Positions 16,592 to 25,904 of a stretch of 64,000 nt of DNA are shown one piece after another. The notes under the pieces were generated by a model. It ran no database searches. It had not been told where the DNA came from and saw only the letters and a list, made by a program, of their open reading frames with translations. The stretch covers positions 186,001-250,000 of the forward strand of contig JAIEMP010000010.1 in the NCBI GenBank assembly GCA_019752045.1, given 5' to 3'. This DNA is from Chitinophagaceae bacterium. GTDB lineage: Bacteria > Bacteroidota > Bacteroidia > Chitinophagales > Chitinophagaceae. Positions within the stretch are counted from its first letter, which is position 1, and each line of letters begins with the position of its first letter. The position numbers and the translations under genes are program-made.

Positions 16592-19039
16592 ATGAGAAAG
16601 ACATTTTTCAATGATCTGCTTTTTGCAGTGTTGCTGCTAGTTTTCTGTTTCACTACAAAGGACATACAGGCACAGGTAAAAATTGGAGGCGATCCAAAAA
16701 AATCCCCTGAATCTTCAGCAGTACTTGAGCTGGATGATCAGATGCGTGGTTTTTTATTACCAAGAATATCAACCGAAGCTATGTTGAAGATCAAAGAACC
16801 TGCAGATGGTTTGCTGATTTATAACAGCACAGAGAAAAAGATTTTCATTTATCATCTTGGTGAAGCTGCATGGAAACCATTGCAGCAGGCAGAAGCATCT
16901 CGTTTGCATGAAGCAGACAGTACCGGTGAATGGCATTTTGATACAGCAACAAAAAAAGTGTATCTCGTAAGAGGTTTGAGGCGGAACGACAGTATTTTTT
17001 ATGACACTCTTACACGCAAGTTTGTTTTTGCTGATAAACGTGTTTCTGCAACAGGAGCTGCAGTAGATGAACAGTTTCCCGGTAAATATTATTTCAAAGG
17101 AACAGCTTCGCAATTAGTCACAGACAATGAAGTTTACAGCAACTTTCCAAGTTTGACCCTTGCAAATATTATTTATGAAATTGATAATGATCCCATTGCT
17201 GTTGCCAATCCCGGTACCGCTTTTTATAATGGAGTACGGATCCTTTCAAACATCTTACCAACTGCAACACAAAAAATCGCATCACTGCGCACTATGAATC
17301 TGCAATTGAATCATACCGGTGCAGATAGTTTACAGGCATCAACAGGTGTTGTGTTAAACAGTTTTATTGATGGTGCAGGTTATACCGGATTATTTTCCGG
17401 CTATCAAACAAATTTGTCCATCAGCAGCACTGCAAGCAATGATATTGGAACTGTATTCGGATACCGCAGCAATATTAACCGTTCGCCATTATCAACAGGA
17501 AGAATTAAAGGAAACGTATATGGTTACTTTGGATCAATCAACGGATTCTTTGATACGCTGGGCGTAAATCGAATTGACGGATCTGCATATGGTATTTTTC
17601 TGAACAATGTTAGTGGTGCTTTACCCAAACGCAATTATGCCTTTTATTCAAACAAAGGTCATAACCGCTTTGGCGATTCAGTTTTAATTACAGATCAGTT
17701 TTTCATCAGTCCACGTGCAGTATTGGATATTAATTCACCCGGTGCCATGATTATTCCAAACGGATCAACAGTTCAACGTCCTGCTGATGCTGTGCAGGCA
17801 ATGCTTCGTTTCAACAATAATCTGAATGCCATGGAATATTATGATGGTACAACATGGAAAGGGATAGGAACCGATACGGCAGAGTGGAAATATGATACAA
17901 CATTAAAACAAATTCAACTGGTGCGTGGTTATCAGCGGAACGACTCCATTTATTATCATACACAAAAGAATCAGTTTTTATTTACTGACCGTACAACATA
18001 TACCAACAGTCTTGGCAATGATTTTAGTGTAGCCGATTTCAACGGGAAGTATACATTTAAAACAACCGCTTCCAGTGCAGACAATGCTGGATTGCCCAAC
18101 CCATCGAACATATATTCGGTAATGGAAGCAGATAACAGTACAACAAGCCGGGTATTTACAGGTATTAACAATGTAACACTTGCTAATCCAAAGCGAACGC
18201 TGCCATTGGATGTTTTAACCGGATTTAATACAAACACGCTCAATACTGCCCGTGATTCTGTATTTAGTCAAACAGGTATTGGCAACAGCACCATCATCGG
18301 CTCCGGTGGTTATACTGAACAGGTAACAGGATTGAACAACAGCGTCAGTATCAGAAATACATCAACAAACAACATTGGTCAAATTGTTGGTATCAGAAAT
18401 GTGATGACCAGAAACAATGCGGCAACAGGATTTATTGATGGAAACCTGTACGGATATTTTGGAACCATGGGCAACTTCAATGCAAGAGTGAACGGATCTG
18501 CTTACGGTATCTTTTTAGGAAGTGTATCAAATGCAGCAGGCCCCCGTCGGAATTTTGCTGTATATACAAACAAAGGGTTAAACAGGTTAGGTGATTCTGT
18601 GCTGGTAACAGATGGTGCAGCCATTACACCAAGGGCTGTGTTAGATGTAAATGCTACCAGTGCAATGATTGTTCCTACGGGTACAACAGCTCAACGTCCT
18701 GCTGCTGCAGTTATAGGAATGGTACGTTACAATACAGATAATGGCGGCCGGCTTGAAACATACAATGGATCAACCTGGATAGGAACTATCAATGGCGGAA
18801 TTGGTATTGATCTGGTTAATTTACCTGCGAATACAGGAACCACAGTCAGTTTTGCTTTTAACGGTGCAACTGTTGGCAGCGCCATTATACTGTCTCCATC
18901 TACTCCACTGCCCGCCGGAATAATTATTGCATGGGCAAGAGTAAGTGCAGCGAATACAATTGAAGTAAGATTTGAAAACAATAATGCAGGTCCAGTAAAT
19001 GCACCATCAACAGGGTTTAACGTAAAAGTGATTCAATAA
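16592..19039 (+). CDS. Exported surface protein with two homologous halves
   Basis: The protein has 815 residues from the ATG at 16592, which begins a signal peptide (cleavage after IQAQ, about residue 28). Two halves repeat the same order of phrases: an EWHFDT / EWKYDT strand with LVRG..RNDSI, a NGKYTFK/PGKYYFK strand, SAYGIFL, a KGxNRxGDSVLxTD strand, PRAVLDxN, and a QRPAxAVxxMxRxN...YNGxTW module, so the gene grew by internal duplication. The QRP...TW module is the short one often found in Bacteroidota tail-fibre-like and intramolecular-chaperone-linked surface proteins. A likely promoter (TTG, 20 bases, TACCTTAC) ends near 16552. The function is not known. No T9SS sorting domain is seen. 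Confidence 0.78.
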   Translation: MRKTFFNDLLFAVLLLVFCFTTKDIQAQVKIGGDPKKSPESSAVLELDDQMRGFLLPRISTEAMLKIKEPADGLLIYNSTEKKIFIYHLGEAAWKPLQQAEASRLHEADSTGEWHFDTATKKVYLVRGLRRNDSIFYDTLTRKFVFADKRVSATGAAVDEQFPGKYYFKGTASQLVTDNEVYSNFPSLTLANIIYEIDNDPIAVANPGTAFYNGVRILSNILPTATQKIASLRTMNLQLNHTGADSLQASTGVVLNSFIDGAGYTGLFSGYQTNLSISSTASNDIGTVFGYRSNINRSPLSTGRIKGNVYGYFGSINGFFDTLGVNRIDGSAYGIFLNNVSGALPKRNYAFYSNKGHNRFGDSVLITDQFFISPRAVLDINSPGAMIIPNGSTVQRPADAVQAMLRFNNNLNAMEYYDGTTWKGIGTDTAEWKYDTTLKQIQLVRGYQRNDSIYYHTQKNQFLFTDRTTYTNSLGNDFSVADFNGKYTFKTTASSADNAGLPNPSNIYSVMEADNSTTSRVFTGINNVTLANPKRTLPLDVLTGFNTNTLNTARDSVFSQTGIGNSTIIGSGGYTEQVTGLNNSVSIRNTSTNNIGQIVGIRNVMTRNNAATGFIDGNLYGYFGTMGNFNARVNGSAYGIFLGSVSNAAGPRRNFAVYTNKGLNRLGDSVLVTDGAAITPRAVLDVNATSAMIVPTGTTAQRPAAAVIGMVRYNTDNGGRLETYNGSTWIGTINGGIGIDLVNLPANTGTTVSFAFNGATVGSAIILSPSTPLPAGIIIAWARVSAANTIEVRFENNNAGPVNAPSTGFNVKVIQ

Positions 19040-19060
19040 AAAAATAAAAAGACACCTGTT

Positions 19061-19096
19061 AAAAAAGCTGTTCAGTAGTGAACAGCTTTTTTGTTA
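19061..19096 (+). terminator. Terminator of the duplicated surface protein gene
   Basis: A perfect 14-bp stem (19061-19074 with 19079-19092, loop GTAG) has an A-run on the left and a T-run on the right, so it could work on both strands. Confidence 0.93.
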
Positions 19097-19172
19097 TAAT
19101 GTTGTGTGTTGATGAGAGAAAGAAATAAAAAATTATTTTACTAATGATTACAGCTGAAGTAAAAAATAAGAA

Positions 19173-19856
19173 CTACTTAGCTGTATTTCGTTCTCCAAAC
19201 AATAAACTTCCGATACGTACCATTGTACTCCCCTCTTCTATTGCTGTTTGATAATCACCGCTCATGCCCATTGATAAAATGGTGAATTGGTTGTGATCAA
19301 TTGATACGTCCGAAAACCAGTCGAACAGTGATTTTAAATAACGAAACTCACCTCTTACTTTTTCCAGATCATCGCTGAACGATGCCATACCCATTAAACC
19401 GCAAATGCGTACATGTTTCAAATCCGGCAGACCATCTGTATTTCTGTTGTACAGATTTTTTAATTCATCAGCATCTAAACCGAATTTTGTTTCTTCCTGT
19501 GCAATATGCACCTGCAGCAGCACATCAATCACCCGGTTATTTTTAATGGCTTCCTTATTAATTTCTTTCAGCAGTTTATAACTGTCAACACCATGTATCA
19601 AGTGCACAAACGGCGCAATATATTTTACTTTGTTGCTTTGCAGATGACCAATAAAATGCCAGCGGATATCTTTTGGTAATGCAGCTTGTTTATCAACCAG
19701 CTCTTGCACATAGTTCTCACCAAAATCACGTTGGCCCAGTTCGTATAAAGCAAGAATATCTTCTGCAGGCTTGGTTTTGCTCACTGCTACCAAAGAAACC
19801 TGTTTTGCATCTAATTCCTGTTTGATTGACTGATATGCTGATATATTAACTGACAT
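19173..19856 (-). CDS. yggS: YggS/PROSC-family PLP-binding protein
   Basis: This cytoplasmic family controls pyridoxal-phosphate and amino/keto acid homeostasis. The protein has 227 residues from the ATG at 19854-19856; the longer frame to 19892 runs through a palindromic repeat and is rejected. The PLP lysine is K27 in AVSKTKP. Other family motifs are FGENYVQE, WHFIGHLQSNK, and SMGMSGDYQTAIEEGSTMVRIG near the end, which binds the PLP phosphate. The single-domain length is typical. Confidence 0.94.
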   Translation of the reverse strand: MSVNISAYQSIKQELDAKQVSLVAVSKTKPAEDILALYELGQRDFGENYVQELVDKQAALPKDIRWHFIGHLQSNKVKYIAPFVHLIHGVDSYKLLKEINKEAIKNNRVIDVLLQVHIAQEETKFGLDADELKNLYNRNTDGLPDLKHVRICGLMGMASFSDDLEKVRGEFRYLKSLFDWFSDVSIDHNQFTILSMGMSGDYQTAIEEGSTMVRIGSLLFGERNTAK

Positions 19857-19865
19857 AGTATTTAA

Positions 19866-20056
19866 AGCCCCTTTCTCCTTCTCTTTCCCCAAAGGAGAAA
19901 GAGCGGCGCTTCATTTCTATAATAAACAATTTGTTCTTCCATTTCATCACTTAATATTTAATCACCAAGTCACAGACTCTCTAAATTTTATTAAGCATAT
20001 GAAAAAAGCAAGGGCTGAGCCAAGCTATCCTCCCCCTTCGGGGGAGCTAGAGGGGG
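19866..20056. repeat. Two GC-rich palindromic intergenic elements
   Basis: The 202-base gap between YggS and the acyl-CoA dehydrogenase holds two unusual hairpins. The first is a 10-bp stem at 19871-19880/19892-19901 in a C/T-rich context. The second is a 7-bp all-strong stem at 20030-20036/20040-20046 with a TTC loop, followed by a second G-rich arm at 20050-20056 that could pair with the same C-run. The second abuts the stop of the dehydrogenase and may end its transcript. Elements of this look are widespread between Bacteroidota genes; their origin is unclear to me. Confidence 0.7.
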
Positions 20057-20058
20057 CC

Positions 20059-21213
20059 TTATTTCAAAATACTTCTGCTAATCACAATCCGTTGCACTTC
20101 ACTAGTTCCTTCATAAATCTGCGTAATTTTTGCATCACGCATCAAACGCTCCACATGAAACTCTTTTACAAAACCATAACCACCGTGCACCTGAACTGCT
20201 TCAGTAGCTGTCCACATGGCCGTTTCGCTTGCAAATACTTTTGCCATGGATGAACTGAGTGTATAATCAACTCCATTGTCTTTATCCCATGCTGCACGTA
20301 AACAAAGTAAACGGGATGCTTCAATTTTAGTAGCCATATCTGCCAGTTTAAACTGAATAGCCTGGTGATGCATGATTTCTTTTCCAAATGCTTTCCGCTG
20401 TTTCGAATAGGCTAACGCCAACTCATAAGCGCCGCTTGCAATACCGAGCGCCTGTGCAGCAATACCAATACGTCCGCCGGCCAGTGTTTTCATGGCGAAC
20501 TTAAATCCAAAGCCATCTTCACCAATCCTGTTTTCTTTTGGCACTTTAACATCCTGGAACGAAATACTGTGGGTATCACTTCCACGAATACCCAGTTTAT
20601 TTTCTTTTGCACCAACTGTTACGCCGGGCCAGTTTTTTTCAACTATAAAAGCATTGATGCCTTTGCTGCCTTTTGCTTTATCTGTTTGTGCAATCACGAG
20701 ATATACAGATGCAGTGTTACCGTTTGTAATCCAGTTTTTGATGCCGTTGATGACATAATGATCACCATTATCTTCTGCAGTTGTTTGTTGTGAAGTGGCA
20801 TCGCTGCCTGCTTCGGGCTCACTTAATAAAAACGCACCAATATATAGTTCACCATCTTTTTTTCCTTGTGCAAGCGGAGAAAGGTATTTTACTTTTTGTT
20901 CTTCATTTCCATATTCCTGTAAGCCATAACAAACCAAACTGTTGTTTACACTCATACAAACGCTTACACTGGCATCAATTTTACTGATCTCTTCCATTGC
21001 CAGCACATAGCTGACAGTATCCATCCCTGAGCCACCATATTCAGGTTTCACCATCATACCCATAAAACCCAGATCGGCGAGTTTGCTGATCTGTTCTTTA
21101 GGAAACTTCTGCAATTCATCCCTCTCAATAACGCCTGGTAAACATTCTGTTTTGGCAAAATCCCTGGCAGCTTTCTGAATCATGAGCTGTTCTTCTGTAA
21201 ATTGAAAATGCAT
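20059..21213 (-). CDS. Acyl-CoA dehydrogenase
   Basis: This flavoenzyme catalyses the first step of fatty acid beta-oxidation or branched-chain acyl-CoA breakdown. The protein has 384 residues, the full family length. The N-terminal helical domain, the middle domain (EPEAGSDA, NGIKNWITNG) and the C-terminal domain are complete. The catalytic base is E368 in IYEGTSEVQR, the position used by short- and medium-chain enzymes rather than the isovaleryl/long-chain position. A perfect promoter box (TATCTTTG on the minus strand) lies at 21233-21240. The natural acyl chain cannot be told. It could feed propionyl-CoA metabolism together with the mutase at 4895. Confidence 0.94.
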   Translation of the reverse strand: MHFQFTEEQLMIQKAARDFAKTECLPGVIERDELQKFPKEQISKLADLGFMGMMVKPEYGGSGMDTVSYVLAMEEISKIDASVSVCMSVNNSLVCYGLQEYGNEEQKVKYLSPLAQGKKDGELYIGAFLLSEPEAGSDATSQQTTAEDNGDHYVINGIKNWITNGNTASVYLVIAQTDKAKGSKGINAFIVEKNWPGVTVGAKENKLGIRGSDTHSISFQDVKVPKENRIGEDGFGFKFAMKTLAGGRIGIAAQALGIASGAYELALAYSKQRKAFGKEIMHHQAIQFKLADMATKIEASRLLCLRAAWDKDNGVDYTLSSSMAKVFASETAMWTATEAVQVHGGYGFVKEFHVERLMRDAKITQIYEGTSEVQRIVISRSILK

Positions 21214-21232
21214 AAAACGAGTAAAATTTGGG

Positions 21233-21240
21233 CAAAGATA
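21233..21240 (-). promoter_or_regulatory. -7 box upstream of acyl-CoA dehydrogenase
   Basis: Minus strand reads TATCTTTG, a perfect TAnnTTTG box, 19 bases before the ATG. Confidence 0.6.
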
Positions 21241-21349
21241 AGGGAGGAAGAAGCTAGCTTTTCAAAATAAACTTACAATTGTTAATACCGTTTACACGGT
21301 ATTGAATTGTTGTAGAATCCTCACTAACTTAGTCACAAAATAACCCAAG

Positions 21350-22540
21350 ATGAAGGTCTTTTGCTTATCCATTCTCTTTGTAACCTGCTTTATTTCTTAT
21401 TCATCTGCACAGACCTGCCTCAGCGGTAACTGCAGCTCCGGTTTTGGAAAATTTCAGTATGCGAATGGTGATGTGTATGAAGGTGAATTTTATGATGATA
21501 AACGTGAAGGCTTTGGCATTTACAAATGGAAAACAGGTGAAAAATATTTGGGCGAAAGTATTGCTGATGTGTTTACAGGATTTGGCAGAATGGAATATAG
21601 TGATGGTACAATCTATGTTGGCCAGTTCAAAGATGGTGACTTTGATGGTGAAGGTGAAAAAACCTATGCCGACGGAACAAAAAAGACAGGCATCTTCGGC
21701 AAAGGAAAATTTCTGGGAAAGATTTCTTATTACAGCAAACCCGTTGGTACCACCGGCTGCCTCAATGGTGATTGTGAGGCGGGTTACGGGATGAAATATT
21801 ACAGCGGTAACGATCGCTATTTTGGATATTTTAAAAATGGCAAACGGGATGGATACGGAGCCTACTATTGGGATGATGGCACACACTGGTCAGGAGAGTT
21901 TGTACAAAATCTGTTAACCGGTTATGGTACTTATTTTTTTATTACCGGTGAAAAATATGTGGGGTTCTTTATAGACAGTAAGCGGAATGGATGGGGAATA
22001 AATTATGATCCTACTACCGGAGTGAAAAAGATCGGCTTCTGGGAAAACAACAATCTGAGCACACCAAAAAGTTCTTTAATAAAAGAAGGAACAACAGGAT
22101 GCATAAGTGGTGATTGTAAAAACGGTTATGGTAAATATGTTTACAATAACGGTTACTATGAAGGAAATTTTAAAAATGGTTTCAGAAACGGACAGGGTTC
22201 ATACTTTTTTGATATCGGAGATTATTACATTGGAAATTTCAGAGACAACAAATTCAACGGAAAAGGAACTTACTACTATACCAACGGAGAGCGTTATGCA
22301 GGTGAATGGAAAGACCAGCGCCTCCATGGCAAAGGTGAGTTAGTGCAGTTTGATGGTGAATTAAAACTGGGTTTCTGGAAAGAGGGCACTTATCAGGATA
22401 AAACCACCCCACCTCCGGGTTATGAAACATGGGTACGCAATAATTACAGCGAAACAAATACCAATACTGTTGCCAATAACAGCAACAAGCCACCGGTTGA
22501 AAATAAACCTCCTGTTACAACCAATAACAATAACAAACCA
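21350..22540 (+). pseudogene. MORN-repeat N-terminal part of a frameshifted MORN-caspase protein
   Basis: A signal peptide (about residues 1-21) is followed by roughly a dozen MORN repeats (YEGEF..GFG type), with three short Cys-x-x-x-x-Cys segments (GCLNGDC-like), and then a Pro/Asn/Thr linker. Frame 2 continues to 22645 but its linker composition (LPLLPITTSQQKQ) departs from the upstream pattern after about 22540, while frame 1 from about 22534 continues the linker (TTTPPNNNKPTKTED). Frame 1 then runs without a stop into the caspase domain. One missing base near 22535-22558 would restore a single chain of about 666 residues. Taken alone, the frame 2 product is 431 residues. Confidence 0.8.
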
Positions 22541-23349
22541 CTACCACTCCTCCCAATAACAACAAGCCAACAAAAACAGAGGATAAAAACAAGCCCCCTG
22601 TTAACAACACGGTTGTTACAAATAATACCAACACCACCGGTTTAAATACCACGAATTATAAAAAGAAAATGGCATTGATCATCGGTAACCAGTCTTACCG
22701 TTTTACAACTGCATTAAAAAATCCAAAAAATGATGCACGTTCAATGGCGCAGGTTTTACGTTCCTGTGGTTTTGAAGTAATAGAAGTAATAGATGGAAGT
22801 GCAGCAGAAATGAAAGCTGCCATCCGTGAATTTGGTGCAAAAATTATTGGACTTGATGTGGCCTTATTTTATTATTCGGGCCACGGTATGCAGGTTGATA
22901 ATTTTAATTACATCATCCCCATTGATTTTAAACTTCAGTCTAAGGCCGATGTAAAAGAAGATTGTCCTTCGGTTACATGGGTGTTGAACAGGATGGAAAA
23001 AGCCGGCACCAAGTTGAATATTGTTATTCTTGATGCCTGCAGAAATAATCCGTTCGACAGAGGGTCCTTTGGTGAAAATGATCAGGACGAAGGGCTTGCT
23101 TCCATTACACCACCTGATAATACCGTTATTTCATTTGCAACAGATCCCGGCTCTGTTGCAAGCGATGGTGTTGCTGGTACCAATGGATTGTACACAGGTT
23201 CGCTGGTTAAATACATTTCATCTCCAAACATGCAAATTGAAAACGTATTTAAATTAACCGGTAAAGAAGTAAAAGAAAAATCAAGTGGCAAACAAAAACC
23301 CTGGTTGAATACCAACTTTTACGACATCTTCTATTTCAAAGTGCAGTAA
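22534..23349 (+). pseudogene. Caspase-like (peptidase C14) C-terminal part of the same gene
   Basis: The frame from about 22534 has a linker and then, from the ATG at 22669, a caspase p20-like domain: ALIIGNQSY as first strand, catalytic H72 in YYSGHG and catalytic Cys124 in LDACRNNPF (numbered from 22669). Prokaryotic caspase-like proteases (orthocaspases) cut proteins after basic residues in most studied cases. The 226-residue ORF could also be translated as a separate cytoplasmic protein from 22669, but it would lose the signal peptide of the upstream part. The catalytic pair is intact. The MORN-caspase order is common in Bacteroidota as a single chain. Confidence 0.82.
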
Positions 23350-23392
23350 ACAACTGGTTTACTGTTATTGAAAAACAGATTTAATATTACAA

Positions 23393-23974
23393 ATGACAGA
23401 ACAAATCCTTGATGCCGATTGGTGGAGTAACAGATACCTGCAACAGCAAACCGGCTGGGATATTGGCTATAGCTCTACCCCATTGCAGACATACATGAAT
23501 AGCGTAGAAGATAAAAACAGTGCTATTCTTATTCCGGGTTGTGGTAATTCTTATGAAGCAGAAGCTTTACTGAATGCAGGGTTTACAAATATTACATTGC
23601 TCGATATTTCTCCGGTGCTTACTGCTGCACTTAAACAGAAATTCAGCAACACTACTATTGAAATCATCACCGGTGATTTTTTTGAACATAGCGGACAGTA
23701 TGATTTAATTCTGGAACAAACTTTCTTTTGTGCATTGGATCCATCTCATCGTGAAGCATATGTGAAGCATATGTTCAGCTTATTAAAAAAAACTGGACGA
23801 TTAGCCGGCGTTTTATTTAACAGAGCGTTTGAAGGTGGCCCTCCGTTTGGAGGATCAAAAGAATTGTATGAAAAGTTATTCAATCAATCCTTTACCATAA
23901 AAAAAATGGAGTTATGTTATAACTCCATTGAACCACGAAGTGGTACTGAACTGTTTTTTATACTTGAAAAGTAA
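23393..23974 (+). CDS. TPMT-like SAM-dependent methyltransferase
   Basis: The protein has 193 residues and is cytoplasmic. The N-terminus DWWSNRYLQQQTGWDIG and SAM-binding GCGNSYEA resemble the thiopurine S-methyltransferase family, whose bacterial members methylate thiols, sulfide or selenium/tellurium compounds. The acidic end of strand 2 (LLDIS) and the DFFEH motif are present. A thiol substrate is an inference from the family. The gene begins 43 bases after the caspase gene and converges with the desaturase gene with one base between the two stops. Confidence 0.8.
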   Translation: MTEQILDADWWSNRYLQQQTGWDIGYSSTPLQTYMNSVEDKNSAILIPGCGNSYEAEALLNAGFTNITLLDISPVLTAALKQKFSNTTIEIITGDFFEHSGQYDLILEQTFFCALDPSHREAYVKHMFSLLKKTGRLAGVLFNRAFEGGPPFGGSKELYEKLFNQSFTIKKMELCYNSIEPRSGTELFFILEK

Positions 23975-23975
23975 C

Positions 23976-25043
23976 TTACTTTCTTCCCATCTCTTTTAAA
24001 TAGGCTACATGCGATGCTACAGCTAAACGCATTTTGGGATATTCGATGTATGGAATGTTAAACTCCCTGCAAGTATTTCGGATGATTTCGCTGATGGCTG
24101 GATAATGCACATGCGAGATTTTTGGAAACAGGTGATGCTCAATCTGGAAATTTAATCCTCCCACCAAAATGGAGATCAGTTTATTTTTTGTTGCAAAGTT
24201 GGCAGTTGTTTTCAACTGATGTATAGCCCACTCATCTGCCAGTCGTCCGTCTTCTTCATTCGGCATAGGGAAATGTGTATGCTCAACCGTATGCGCCAAT
24301 TGAAAGACAATACTGATAACGATACCGGCAAAAATGGTTGATACAAGAAATCCAACCAACCAGGGAACAAACCCGGCAAAATAAATGGGTACTAAGACAA
24401 AAATAACCAGGTGCACAAACTTAAATACCCAAAAAACAATATGATCTGTGAGATGCATTTTCTTCAAAGGCATGCTGCCAATCTTTTGCTTAAAGTATTT
24501 CTGATAGTCCATTACAAAAATCCAGAGGATATACAAAACAGCATATAAGAACCAGAAATAGTGATGCTGATACTTATGGAGTTTGTATTTTTTTTGTGTA
24601 CTGCTTAAACGCATCCATGGTTGTATGTCAATATCATCATCTACACCGTCAATATTGGTATAAGCATGGTGAATGATATTGTGCTTTACATTCCACATAA
24701 AACTGCTACCCCCTAAAATATTCAGAGAAAAAGCAGCCATTACATTAACAGATTTGTATTTACTGAAACTGCCGTGTGCACCATCGTGCATTACATTAAA
24801 TCCAATGGCAGCTACAACGCCCCCAAGAATAATGGATTCAACAATACCCAGAAAAATACCCGGGGTAAAAAACACAAGGTGTGTATAAACGGCAATTAAT
24901 ACAGAAGCAAAGAATACTGCTTTTAAAATAATTTTAATACTGCCTGTAGTAGTTTTTCCTGCTTCTTCAAAGTAGGCATTCACCCGCTTTTTAAGCTCAG
25001 AATGAAAGGAATGTGCCGAGGTGGCGAATTTGAGATTGCTCAT
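23976..25043 (-). CDS. Membrane fatty acid desaturase (linoleoyl-CoA desaturase-like)
   Basis: This is an integral-membrane di-iron desaturase. The protein has 355 residues from the ATG at 25041-25043; an upstream in-frame ATG at 25091 would overlap the promoter box and is rejected. The three histidine boxes are visible: H86-DGA-H90, H121-xxx-H125-H126 (HNIIHHAYTN), and Q300-xx-H303-H304 (QIEHH). The Q instead of H in the last box is typical of front-end-type desaturases. At least four hydrophobic segments surround them. A cytochrome b5 domain is absent, so electrons probably come from a separate ferredoxin or reductase. Confidence 0.92.
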   Translation of the reverse strand: MSNLKFATSAHSFHSELKKRVNAYFEEAGKTTTGSIKIILKAVFFASVLIAVYTHLVFFTPGIFLGIVESIILGGVVAAIGFNVMHDGAHGSFSKYKSVNVMAAFSLNILGGSSFMWNVKHNIIHHAYTNIDGVDDDIDIQPWMRLSSTQKKYKLHKYQHHYFWFLYAVLYILWIFVMDYQKYFKQKIGSMPLKKMHLTDHIVFWVFKFVHLVIFVLVPIYFAGFVPWLVGFLVSTIFAGIVISIVFQLAHTVEHTHFPMPNEEDGRLADEWAIHQLKTTANFATKNKLISILVGGLNFQIEHHLFPKISHVHYPAISEIIRNTCREFNIPYIEYPKMRLAVASHVAYLKEMGRK

Positions 25044-25064
25044 ACTGATATTACAAAATTGGTG

Positions 25065-25072
25065 CAAATGTA
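25065..25072 (-). promoter_or_regulatory. -7 box upstream of the desaturase
   Basis: Minus strand reads TACATTTG, a perfect TAnnTTTG box, 21 bases before the chosen ATG. It supports the start at 25043. Confidence 0.6.
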
Positions 25073-25131
25073 ACATATAAAAACAGAGCATTTGCTAACT
25101 GTTTAAAAGTTAACGTTTCTATGAACGTTCA

Positions 25132-25860
25132 TTAGGTTGTAACCTGTATAAATGCATCAAATGAACGTATTCCAATGCGTTTTTCGGTAATAAAGCCTTC
25201 TCCATACTCCACCCCAATGCGTTTTCCGAGCATTTTATGGCGTGAAATGATGGTTTCGAAATAAGCGGGTGTGGAAATATAGGTTTGCGGTTCGTTTAAG
25301 TCAGGATTATGAAACTGGGTTGAATATGCCTTTATGCTTTCCAGTTTACGCTCAAATACACTTGTTATATCAAATACAAAATCAGGTTCCGCATATCTGT
25401 CCTGTATATAATGGAACACATATTTGGGACGCCAGGCTTCCTGTTGTATTTCCTCAACCGATGTTTCAATTTTTCTTAAGCCGGCTAAAAAACATGCGTC
25501 AGCTACCAATTTTGAAGATCTGCCGTGGTCAGGATGACGATCAACCAGCGCATTACAAATCACAATTTCAGGACGGTACTGTCTTAACTTTTTGATCACC
25601 TGCATCTGGTGCTCTTCATCATTTTTAAAAAAACCATCACGCATACCTAAGTTTTCCCTTACATGTACGCCCATAATCTCGGCTGCAAGTCTGGCTTCTT
25701 CTTTTCTTGTTTCTGCAGTTCCTCTTGTACCCAATTCGCCACGGGTAAGATCAATGACGCCAATTTTTTTCCCATTTGCAATTTCAACCATCAAAGTACC
25801 TGCACAACTCAATTCCACATCATCGGGGTGCACGCCAAAAGCGAGTATATCCAGTTTCAT
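25132..25860 (-). CDS. bshB1: Bacillithiol biosynthesis deacetylase BshB1
   Basis: BshB1 removes the acetyl group from N-acetylglucosaminyl-malate, the second step of bacillithiol synthesis, in the cytoplasm. The protein has 242 residues. It is a LmbE/PIG-L zinc deacetylase with H11-P-D-D14 and the second motif DRHPDHGR (H109, H112). The TRGELGTRGT segment and overall length match BshB1 closely. It lies 45 bases after the DUF4294 gene on the same strand. The window also has a YfiT-type bacillithiol transferase at 40798, so the organism probably uses bacillithiol. Confidence 0.93.
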   Translation of the reverse strand: MKLDILAFGVHPDDVELSCAGTLMVEIANGKKIGVIDLTRGELGTRGTAETRKEEARLAAEIMGVHVRENLGMRDGFFKNDEEHQMQVIKKLRQYRPEIVICNALVDRHPDHGRSSKLVADACFLAGLRKIETSVEEIQQEAWRPKYVFHYIQDRYAEPDFVFDITSVFERKLESIKAYSTQFHNPDLNEPQTYISTPAYFETIISRHKMLGKRIGVEYGEGFITEKRIGIRSFDAFIQVTT

Positions 25861-25904
25861 GTATATTTTTTTTTGAGGGAGTGAAAGTAAGAAATGATCA
25901 TCAA

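Noticed and set aside
19856-19892. Longer start for YggS
   Set aside because: The extension is encoded by a palindromic element and is absent from the family.
21401-21886. 161-residue minus-strand ORF inside the MORN region
   Set aside because: The repeats of the MORN frame create long open antisense frames; its composition mirrors the sense repeats.
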